Assembly (NCBI GenBank): GCA_902489275.1
Contig: CABTZK010000020.1
Span: forward strand, 1 to 41,900
DNA from: an uncultured Porphyromonadaceae bacterium
GTDB lineage: Bacteria > Bacteroidota > Bacteroidia > Bacteroidales > Muribaculaceae
Length of the DNA stretch: 41,900 nucleotides
Direction of reading: 5' to 3'
Both the position numbers and the translations under genes were made by a program. Under the pieces are notes generated by a model. That model did not search any database and was not told where the DNA came from. It saw nothing but the letters and a program-made list of their open reading frames with translations. Below, piece after piece: positions 1 through 6,412 of the stretch (positions are counted from its first letter, which is position 1; the number at the start of each line of letters is the position of its first letter).

Positions 1-273
1 CAGCCAAGACCGGGCGGATACCAGCCAAGGCAGGGCGGATACCAGCCAAGGCAGGGCGGATACCAGCCAAGGCAGGGCGGATACCAGCCAAGGCAGGGCG
101 GATACCAGCCAAGACAGGGCGGATACCAGCCAAGACAGGGCGGATACCAGCCAAGACCGGGCGGATACCAGCCAAGACCGGGCGGATACCAGCCAAGACC
201 GGGCGGATACCAGCCAAGACCGGGCGGATACCAGCCAAGGCAGGGCGGATACCAGCCAAGACCGGGCGGATAC
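1..273 (+). repeat. 13-copy 21-bp in-frame tandem repeat
   Basis: Thirteen head-to-tail 21-bp units starting every 21 bases from position 1 encode the heptad QPR(P/Q)GGY. The first copies may lie before the window. Units differ at only two adjacent codons: AGA-CCG in units 1, 8-11 and 13; AGG-CAG in units 2-5 and 12; AGA-CAG in units 6-7. The block pattern of variants points to recent slippage or unequal exchange. Being a multiple of three, gain or loss of units would keep the downstream reading frame. Confidence 0.97.
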
Positions 274-1098
274 CAGCCCCAACATCCCAAGCAAAAACAT
301 TCACAGGGTCCACGTCCACAGATGCGTTTCATTCCACGGCCACAACCTGTTGAGTATGAAATGCCCATCATTGACCCCAACACCGAGATTCGCCTGAACA
401 AGTTCATGGCCAATGCCGGTATTTGCTCCCGCCGCGAAGCCGATGAGCTCATCACCAAGGGATTAATCAAAGTCAATGGAGAGGTAGTGACTGAGCTCGG
501 TGTGAAAATCACGCCCAAGGACACCGTAGAATATAACGACAAGGAAGTGATGAGCGAGCGCAAAGTCTACATCTTGCTCAACAAGCCCAAGGACTGCGTC
601 ACCACAAGCGACGACCCCAACGGCCGAAAGACGGTGATGGACATTATAAAAGGCGCTTGCGAAGAGCGCATCTATCCCGTGGGGCGACTCGACCGCAACA
701 CCACAGGCGTGCTCTTGCTCACCAATGACGGCGACTTGGCATCAAAACTCACTCACCCCAAGTATGTGAAGAAGAAAATCTATCAAGTGTGGACCGACAA
801 GCCCATCAGCGAGGAAGACATGCAGCACATTGCCGACGGTGTAGAGCTTGACGACGGACCTATCCATGCCGACGCCGTGAGCTACGTGTCACCCACCGAC
901 CGCAAGCAGGCCGGCATCGAGATTCACTCTGGGCGCAATCGCGTGGTTCGCCGCATCTTCGAGACCTTGGGCTATCACGTGGTGAAGCTCGACCGCGTCT
1001 ACTTCGCTGGCTTGACCAAGAAGAACCTGCCGCGCGGACGCTGGCGCTACCTCACCCAGGAGGAAGTGAACTTCTTGAAGAAAAACTCCTTTGAATAA
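1..1098 (+). CDS. rluB: RluB/RsuA-family rRNA pseudouridine synthase with repetitive N-terminal extension (5' partial)
   Basis: Frame 1 is open from the window edge to the stop at 1098, so the gene starts upstream; the ATG at 322 is internal. The protein begins with a Gln/Pro/Arg/Gly/Tyr-rich heptad-repeat tail, then an S4 RNA-binding domain (IRLNKFMANAGICSRREAD, about nt 391-540) and the pseudouridine synthase domain with the GRLDRNTTG motif, whose catalytic Asp codon is at 691. A PLAxxKxxxYxV-like stretch (LTHPKYVKKKIYQV) follows, as in the RsuA/RluB/RluE/RluF group, which isomerises specific uridines in rRNA. Low-complexity N-terminal extensions are known on Bacteroidetes RluB homologues; their role is not established. 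The basic, disordered tail may help bind rRNA (inference). The exact target nucleotide cannot be read from sequence. Confidence 0.93.
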   Translation, partial: QPRPGGYQPRQGGYQPRQGGYQPRQGGYQPRQGGYQPRQGGYQPRQGGYQPRPGGYQPRPGGYQPRPGGYQPRPGGYQPRQGGYQPRPGGYQPQHPKQKHSQGPRPQMRFIPRPQPVEYEMPIIDPNTEIRLNKFMANAGICSRREADELITKGLIKVNGEVVTELGVKITPKDTVEYNDKEVMSERKVYILLNKPKDCVTTSDDPNGRKTVMDIIKGACEERIYPVGRLDRNTTGVLLLTNDGDLASKLTHPKYVKKKIYQVWTDKPISEEDMQHIADGVELDDGPIHADAVSYVSPTDRKQAGIEIHSGRNRVVRRIFETLGYHVVKLDRVYFAGLTKKNLPRGRWRYLTQEEVNFLKKNSFE

Positions 1099-1108
1099 AG
1101 AACAATTT

Positions 1109-1144
1109 CAATTCGGCTGGGAATGCCCCCAGTCGAATTGTTTA
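1109..1144 (+). terminator. Probable intrinsic terminator of rluB
   Basis: Positions 1109-1121 (CAATTCGGCTGGG) pair with 1128-1140 (CCCAGTCGAATTG) in a 13-bp stem with one G-U pair and a 6-nt loop, followed by a short TTT. The hairpin covers the ATG at 1123, which argues that asnS does not start there. Confidence 0.65.
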
Positions 1145-1173
1145 ACGACTCATTATCATTCACTCTCATTGTT

Positions 1174-2586
1174 ATGGAAACTAAGAGAACTATCATTGTC
1201 GACATTTTCAAAAGCCCGCAACTTGTGGGGCAGGACGTGTGCGTGAAAGGCTGGGTGCGTACCCGCCGCGGCAACAAGCAAGTGCAGTTCATCGCACTCA
1301 ACGATGGCTCGACAATCAAAAATATCCAAATCGTTGTCAATCCAGCCAAGCTCGACGAGGAACTGCTCAAGAACATCACCACAGGCTCCTGCCTGTGCGC
1401 TACGGGCAAGTTAGTAGAGAGCCAAGGCGCTGGCCAGAGCGTGGAAATCCAGGGCGAGAGCATTGAGCTCTATGGCACTTGCCCCAGCGACTACCCCATG
1501 CAGAAAAAGGGACAATCGTTTGAGTACATGCGCAAGCACGCCCACATGCGCCTGCGCACCAACACCTTTGGCGCTGTGTTCCGCATCCGCCACCACATGG
1601 CCCAGGCTGTGCACCGCTACTTTAGCGACCACGGCTTCTTCTACTTTCACACCCCTATCATCACCGCAAGCGATTGCGAGGGCGCTGGCGAGATGTTCCA
1701 AGTGACCACCAAGAATCTCTACAAGCTGGAGAAAGACGACCAGGGGAGCATCAAGTATGACGATGATTTCTTTGGGAAAATGACCTCACTCACGGTGAGC
1801 GGCCAGCTTGAGGGCGAGCTCGGCGCCACCGCACTGGGCGCTATCTACACGTTTGGCCCCACATTTCGCGCCGAGAACAGCAATACGCCTCGCCACTTGG
1901 CCGAATTCTGGCAAATCGAGCCCGAGGTCGCATTCTTGCAGCTCGACGAGCTCATGGAACTTGAAGAAGACTTCATTAAGCACTGCGTGAGGTGGGCGCT
2001 TGAGCACTGCCAAGATGACCTGGAGTTTCTCAACAAGATGATCGACAAGGGGCTTATCGAGCGCCTTGAGAGCGTGCTGAAAGACGACTTCGTGCACCTG
2101 CCCTACACCGAGGGGGTGAAAATCCTGGAAGCAGCGCAGAAGAGCGGGGTGGAATTTGAGTTCCCCGTGTCGTGGGGCGTTGACCTGGCCAGCGAGCACG
2201 AGCGCTACCTTGTGGAGGAACACTTCAAGAAACCGGTGATTATGTACAACTACCCACGCCAAATCAAGGCCTTCTACATGAAGCAGAACAACGAGGGCGG
2301 CGGGCACGACACCGTGCAGGGCACCGACGTGCTTTTCCCCCAGATTGGCGAAATCATCGGCGGGTCGGTACGCGAGGAGAACTACGACAAACTGATGAGC
2401 GAAATCAATCGTCGCGAGATGTCCATGAAGGATCTGTGGTGGTATCTCGACACCCGGAAGTACGGCACGTGTCCGCATGCCGGCTTTGGGCTGGGCTTCG
2501 AGCGCCTCATCCTGTTTGTGACTGGCATGCAGAACATTCGCGACGTGATTCCTTTCCCACGCACGCCCAAGAACGCGGAATTCTAA
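1174..2586 (+). CDS. asnS: Asparagine--tRNA ligase
   Basis: Cytoplasmic class II aminoacyl-tRNA synthetase that charges tRNA-Asn with asparagine using ATP. The 470-residue product matches the usual length of about 465. An N-terminal OB-fold anticodon-binding domain (about residues 15-110, with VKGWVRTRRGNKQVQF) precedes the catalytic core, which shows motif 2 (FRAENSNTPRHLAEF) and motif 3 (GFGLGFERLILFV). The insertion around VTTKNLYKLEKD and the TVSGQLEGE stretch separate AsnRS from AspRS and LysRS. The ATG at 1174 was chosen because the frame's earlier ATG at 1123 sits inside the terminator hairpin and adds 17 residues unlike the family. It lies on the same strand as rluB but appears to be a separate unit. 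Confidence 0.97.
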   Translation: METKRTIIVDIFKSPQLVGQDVCVKGWVRTRRGNKQVQFIALNDGSTIKNIQIVVNPAKLDEELLKNITTGSCLCATGKLVESQGAGQSVEIQGESIELYGTCPSDYPMQKKGQSFEYMRKHAHMRLRTNTFGAVFRIRHHMAQAVHRYFSDHGFFYFHTPIITASDCEGAGEMFQVTTKNLYKLEKDDQGSIKYDDDFFGKMTSLTVSGQLEGELGATALGAIYTFGPTFRAENSNTPRHLAEFWQIEPEVAFLQLDELMELEEDFIKHCVRWALEHCQDDLEFLNKMIDKGLIERLESVLKDDFVHLPYTEGVKILEAAQKSGVEFEFPVSWGVDLASEHERYLVEEHFKKPVIMYNYPRQIKAFYMKQNNEGGGHDTVQGTDVLFPQIGEIIGGSVREENYDKLMSEINRREMSMKDLWWYLDTRKYGTCPHAGFGLGFERLILFVTGMQNIRDVIPFPRTPKNAEF

Positions 2587-2604
2587 TCATCAACTACAGA
2601 CGGA

Positions 2605-2649
2605 CAGATTGCGGGCTACAGACGATGGTCTGTGGTTTGCAATCTGTTT
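2605..2649 (+). terminator. Long hairpin after asnS, probable terminator
   Basis: CAGATTGC at 2605-2612 pairs with GCAATCTG at 2639-2646; inside, 2613-2623 pairs with 2628-2638 partly through G-U pairs, giving about 19 continuous base pairs around a GATG loop. A short TTTG follows. It could stop asnS transcription; the U-tract is weak, so an mRNA structure ahead of cutC is an alternative. Confidence 0.5.
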
Positions 2650-2676
2650 GCTTTGAAAAACGGCAACCCTTGCAAC

Positions 2677-3462
2677 ATGATAGAGAGAAGCGAATTCAAA
2701 TTTGAAATTTGCGCCAATAGCGTCGAGAGCTGCCTTGCAGCCCAGGAAGCTGGCGCCGACCGCGTGGAATTGTGCGCTGGCATCCCCGAGGGCGGCACAA
2801 CGCCCTCCTACGGCGAGATCGCCATGGCCCGCCGCATGCTCCAGTCGACCAAGCTGCACGTCATCATCCGCCCGCGTGGGGGCGATTTCCTTTATTGCAA
2901 ACTTGAGCTTGACCGCATGGCCATTGACATTGACGTGTGCCAGTCGCTGGGCGTCGACGGTGTGGTATTTGGCTGCCTTGCTGCCGACGGCACCCCCGAC
3001 TTGCCCGCCTTGCAGCGTCTTCAGCGCCATGCCCGCGGCATGAGCGTGACTTTTCACCGCGCCTTTGACCAGTGCAGCCACCCGATGGAGGCGATGAGGC
3101 AAATCGCCAGCCTGGGCTTTAACCGCATACTCACATCGGGACAGCAGCCCACTGCCGATCGCGGCGTTGCGCTGCTCAAGCAGCTGCAAGACCAAGCAAG
3201 CGAGAACATCGCTATCATGGCAGGATGTGGCGTGAACGAGCGCAACATTGCCAGCATCTACCGCGCCACGGGCATCAAAGAATACCACTTCTCGGCCCGC
3301 GTTTCGCGCCCAAGCGCAATGCAAGCAAGAAACACGGCGGTGAGCATGGGGTCGCCCGCTGTCGACGACCACACGACCAGCGTGACCAGTGCCGGCCGCG
3401 TGCGCGCCACCATGGAGGCGCTACTGCACTCTCCCGCCAGCTCATCGTGCAGCGCAGAGTAG
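2677..3462 (+). CDS. cutC: CutC family protein
   Basis: A 261-residue TIM-barrel protein of the CutC family, close to the roughly 248 residues of the E. coli protein. Family signatures are RVELCAGIPEGGTTPSYG, LHVIIRPRGGDFLY, VTFHRAFDQC, RILTSGQ, IMAGCGVNERNI and EYHFSARV. CutC was linked to copper homeostasis in E. coli, but a direct copper role has been questioned and the enzymatic activity is unknown. The ATG at 2677 is preferred over the in-frame GTG at 2632, which lies inside the preceding hairpin and adds residues not typical of the family. No copper-related genes are nearby, so the context gives no support for a metal role. Confidence 0.93.
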   Translation: MIERSEFKFEICANSVESCLAAQEAGADRVELCAGIPEGGTTPSYGEIAMARRMLQSTKLHVIIRPRGGDFLYCKLELDRMAIDIDVCQSLGVDGVVFGCLAADGTPDLPALQRLQRHARGMSVTFHRAFDQCSHPMEAMRQIASLGFNRILTSGQQPTADRGVALLKQLQDQASENIAIMAGCGVNERNIASIYRATGIKEYHFSARVSRPSAMQARNTAVSMGSPAVDDHTTSVTSAGRVRATMEALLHSPASSSCSAE

Positions 3463-3581
3463 CCTGGAGTTGAGCCTCAGAAACTGGTTTTTTGAGGTTT
3501 AGGAATGTTAAAACAGTACGATTTTTACTTAAAATCAGGCAATTCAGACCACAATGAGTCGTATTTCTGAGAAAAATTTCT

Positions 3582-3589
3582 TAACTTTG
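3582..3589 (+). promoter_or_regulatory. Bacteroidetes -7 promoter element upstream of the GlgA-like gene
   Basis: TAACTTTG matches the Bacteroidetes -7 consensus TAnnTTTG and lies 27 bases before the ATG. No clean TTTG is found at the -33 position; a TTTC at 3564 is the nearest match. Confidence 0.6.
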
Positions 3590-3616
3590 TGAGAGCATAA
3601 AAATACACTGCAAAAT

Positions 3617-4423
3617 ATGGATGTAAATAAAGTTCTTTTCATCTCGCAAGAGATTTCACCCTATCTGCCCGATTCACCGATGTCATTGATGGGGCGCGAT
3701 TTGCCACAGGGCATTCAAGAGAAAGGCATCGAGGTACGCACGTTCATGCCCAAGTATGGCTCAATCAACGAGCGTCGCAATCAACTCCACGAGGTCATTC
3801 GCCTGTCGGGCATGAACTTAGTGATTGATGACACCGACCATCCCTTGATCATTAAGGTTGCCACCCTGCAACCTGCCCGCATGCAGGTGTACTTCATCTT
3901 CAACGAGGACTTTTTCGCCCGCAACATCTCAAAAGACCTTGAAATCGTGACATCGCCAGCCGACAACGACGAGCGCAGCATCTTCTTTGTGCGCGGCACG
4001 CTGGAAACCGTCAAGAAATTGCGCTGGGTGCCCGACGTGATTCATTGCACGGGCTGGGTGACCGCAATGGCACCGCTTTACATCAAGGACTATTATGCCG
4101 ACGACCCCAGTTTCCGCACGTCTAAGATTGTCTACTCGCTCTTTGACGGCGACTTCCAAGAGCCGCTCGACGAGCGCCTCTACGAGAAGCTCAAGTTTGA
4201 CGGGATGCAGGAGAAGCACATCAAAGCCCTCAAAGGAAAGAAAGCCGGCTTGATGGAGCTGACCAAGCTGGCACTCGAGCACAGCGATGGCGTGGTGCAA
4301 TGCTCCGAAAACATCAATCCAGAGATTCTCAAGCTCGTGGAGGACTCGAAATTGCCATTCCTGCCCTATGAGAGCGGCAAGGACATCGTTGAGGCCCACA
4401 CCGCGTTCTACAAGTCCCTTTAA
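3617..4423 (+). CDS. Glycogen/starch synthase N-terminal-like protein (GT5 half protein)
   Basis: A 268-residue protein resembling only the N-terminal Rossmann half of GlgA-type glycogen/starch synthases: KVLFISQEISPY at the start, a PKYGSI stretch, and the PDVIHCTGWVTAMAP motif (about residues 135-150) that corresponds to the PDVVHxHDW region of GlgA. Full GlgA is about 475 residues. The C-terminal GT-B half is absent, and the N-terminal KTGGL ADP-glucose-binding motif is replaced by LPDSPMSLMG. The usual catalytic assignment is therefore doubtful. Similar short proteins are found across Bacteroidetes, often beside a DUF4270 lipoprotein as here, so it is a stable family rather than a fresh truncation (from memory). 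It has its own promoter and lies 40 bases before the DUF4270 gene. Confidence 0.8.
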   Translation: MDVNKVLFISQEISPYLPDSPMSLMGRDLPQGIQEKGIEVRTFMPKYGSINERRNQLHEVIRLSGMNLVIDDTDHPLIIKVATLQPARMQVYFIFNEDFFARNISKDLEIVTSPADNDERSIFFVRGTLETVKKLRWVPDVIHCTGWVTAMAPLYIKDYYADDPSFRTSKIVYSLFDGDFQEPLDERLYEKLKFDGMQEKHIKALKGKKAGLMELTKLALEHSDGVVQCSENINPEILKLVEDSKLPFLPYESGKDIVEAHTAFYKSL

Positions 4424-4463
4424 ATGCTCCATATTCTCCCCTATCAATACACACACCCTGCAC

Positions 4464-5855
4464 ATGAAAAAGCCCATCTACCTGATACTCTCCATGTTGC
4501 TGACACTTGGCATTGTCTCGTGCAGCGACGACAACATTGGCTCGTCGATTGCTGACACCCAGTCGTCTATTATCGAGGACTCCTCGTTCATCATGACGGG
4601 AAAATCGGTGCAAAACACGAGACTGCACGCGCGCACGAGTACCCAGTTGCTCGGGTCGATTTACTCCAAGAACTACGGTCACCTCTCCAGCGATGTGGTG
4701 ACCCAGCTCATGCCAGCCAACGTGATTGACACCACAGGCTTCATGGGCATTGACTCCTGCCGCTACACCATGTGCGTGGCCGCAAACAGCAATAAAGCCT
4801 TTACCGGCGACTCGCTGGTGCCCATGCGCCTGAGCATCTATGCGCTCAACAAGCAGCTGCCCAACGAGATCTACAGCGACTTTGACCCTTCGGGCTACTA
4901 CAATGCCGGCGACTTGCTGGCCTCTGCCAGCTATTCTGCCCAAAGCGCCGTCCCAGGCTACTCCTACAGTGGCTCGGCGAAGAGTTTGTGGCGCGAGGTG
5001 CGCGTGCCCATGCCCGCATCCTACGCCCAGCGCATCTACGACCTTTACAAGAGCGACCCCAAGGCACTCAGCAATCCCGACACGTTCAAGCAGCATTTCC
5101 CGGGCCTTTACATTGCCAACTCCTTTGGCACGGGCCGAGTGATGAACTATTACTCCTGCGAGCTGGAGGTTTTCTACCGCAAGAGCGTAACCATCAGGGA
5201 AGGTACCGACTCGATCTACCACCTGTCGCAAAGCTACGTGGGATGCACCCCCGAGGTCATCATCAACAACAACATCAAGCTCACCCCCGACGACAACATC
5301 AAGCAAATGGTGGATAAAGGCGATGCCGTGGTGATGGGGCCGGCAGGATATGAGGTAGAAGTGGATTTCCCTATCCAGGAAATCATCGATACCTATAACC
5401 GCAACACCGCCGAGGGCCTGAGCCTGATCAACAGCATGGAGCTCAACATCCCTGCAGAGGCCATCGAGAATCAGTACGGCATCGCACCTCCCGAATACTT
5501 GCTCATGGTGAAAAAGGGCAAGAAAGACGAGTTTTTTGCAGGCGACAGCCTCACCAACAGCGAGGACTCGTTCTACGCGCAATACAACTCCAGCAAGAAA
5601 TGCTACACTTTTACGGGCCTGCGCAAGTATGTGCTCAATATCATCAACAAGCAGCATGGCGTTGCCACTGCCGACGACATCCACTTGACCCTTACCCCTA
5701 TCGACGTGTCGATCTATACCAACAAGTCCATTTACGGGAAGCCAAGCACCACGGTGACAAAGATAGCCCCCTCGGTATCCAAGCCCACATTGTGCAGGCT
5801 CAGGCTCGACCAGGCCAAGATTAAGATTGTGTATGCTGAAGAGACGATGCTTTAA
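4464..5855 (+). CDS. DUF4270 family outer-surface lipoprotein
   Basis: A 463-residue predicted lipoprotein. The first 19 residues form a hydrophobic signal peptide ending in GIVSC, with Cys20 as the lipidation site, so the mature protein should be membrane-anchored in the envelope. The remainder fits DUF4270: SSFIMTGKSVQNTRLHART, a LLGSIYSKNYG stretch, and a C-terminal MLFYG-like beta-rich region. Its function is unknown. The reading frame is open further upstream through the end of the preceding gene, but the ATG at 4464 gives the lipoprotein signal and starts 40 bases after the GlgA-like stop. The pairing of these two genes recurs in Bacteroidetes, suggesting a shared but undefined role. 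Confidence 0.85.
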   Translation: MKKPIYLILSMLLTLGIVSCSDDNIGSSIADTQSSIIEDSSFIMTGKSVQNTRLHARTSTQLLGSIYSKNYGHLSSDVVTQLMPANVIDTTGFMGIDSCRYTMCVAANSNKAFTGDSLVPMRLSIYALNKQLPNEIYSDFDPSGYYNAGDLLASASYSAQSAVPGYSYSGSAKSLWREVRVPMPASYAQRIYDLYKSDPKALSNPDTFKQHFPGLYIANSFGTGRVMNYYSCELEVFYRKSVTIREGTDSIYHLSQSYVGCTPEVIINNNIKLTPDDNIKQMVDKGDAVVMGPAGYEVEVDFPIQEIIDTYNRNTAEGLSLINSMELNIPAEAIENQYGIAPPEYLLMVKKGKKDEFFAGDSLTNSEDSFYAQYNSSKKCYTFTGLRKYVLNIINKQHGVATADDIHLTLTPIDVSIYTNKSIYGKPSTTVTKIAPSVSKPTLCRLRLDQAKIKIVYAEETML

Positions 5856-5962
5856 GGGGAAAGGATAGTCGCTATCACCCTCCATAGGCATCCAGCGAGA
5901 TGGGCTTGCTGCTCTTTGAAAGGGGGGAGAGGCAATATTGTACGAAAAAATCCCCTAAAAAA

Positions 5963-5994
5963 GTTGCACAATTCGATTCTTAGCTGTATCTTTG
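5963..5994 (+). promoter_or_regulatory. Promoter of tRNA-Pro
   Basis: GTTG at 5963-5966 and TATCTTTG at 5987-5994 with a 20-base spacer match the Bacteroidetes -33/-7 promoter pattern, 38 bases before the tRNA. Confidence 0.75.
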
Positions 5995-6032
5995 CAGAGC
6001 TTTTGAGAGGGAATCTCAAGATAAAGCATGAT

Positions 6033-6110
6033 CGGGATGTAGCTCAGTCCGGTTAGAGTATACGTCTGGGGGGCGTGGGGTCGCTGGTTCGAATCCAGTC
6101 ATCCCGACCA
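6033..6110 (+). tRNA. tRNA-Pro(GGG)
   Basis: A cloverleaf can be folded: acceptor CGGGATG (6033-6039) with CATCCCG (6100-6106), discriminator A, and genomically encoded CCA at 6108-6110. The anticodon loop CTGGGGG carries GGG, and the T arm has GGTTCGAATCC. The C1-G72 pair is typical of proline tRNA. Confidence 0.93.
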
Positions 6111-6113
6111 CAA

Positions 6114-6155
6114 GTAGGCTAAGTTGTTGATAATCAATTACTTAGCCTACTTTTT
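6114..6155 (+). terminator. Intrinsic terminator after tRNA-Pro
   Basis: GTAGGCTAAGT (6114-6124) pairs perfectly with ACTTAGCCTAC (6140-6150) and is followed by TTTTT. A shorter version of the same hairpin occurs at 41808-41835. Confidence 0.85.
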
Positions 6156-6412
6156 AAAAAGTCCATCGGGACAAAAACGGGACAAAAAAATTGTAACCTG
6201 TTGCGAGTTTAAGATAGAAGGCAGTATAGGAGTGCATTTTTCCCCCCATGCTGACGGGCGCGGTTCTAATCCTCTGAAAAGAGGACGCTACCATAGGGAG
6301 ACGGCGCATGCCAAGCGCCATCATTGCTAAACACGAAGAGCCACAACCCACTGCACTTTCAACCCACTGCATCTTTTTGACGAATAAAACACATAGCCTA
6401 TAAGAATCAATT
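6156..6412. other. Non-coding stretch, possible mobile-element scar
   Basis: No convincing gene was found between the tRNA-Pro terminator and the AT-rich receptor gene. The stretch holds GGGACAAAAA repeated at 6168 and 6178, a 17-mer at 6187-6203 that recurs inverted at 41771-41787 (16 of 17 identical), and a 12-base direct repeat CAACCCACTGCA at 6344-6355 and 6360-6371. The T-arm-like GGTTCTAATCC near 6262 may be a tRNA-derived fragment, but the match is too short to assert. Confidence 0.35.

Noticed and set aside
1..273. CRISPR array or non-coding satellite
   Set aside because: Units are 21 bp, have no unique spacers, and are read in one open frame into a known enzyme.
1123..1173. Upstream ATG start for asnS
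   Set aside because: It lies inside the rluB terminator hairpin and adds 17 residues not found in the family.
4329..5891. A 520-codon open frame antisense to the DUF4270 lipoprotein gene
   Set aside because: The plus-strand product has a lipoprotein signal and family pattern; the antisense product is Val/Gly/His-rich without domains, as expected of a shadow frame.
6124..6330. A 68-codon open frame after tRNA-Pro
   Set aside because: It begins inside the terminator hairpin and has no domain, ribosome-binding site or plausible codon use.
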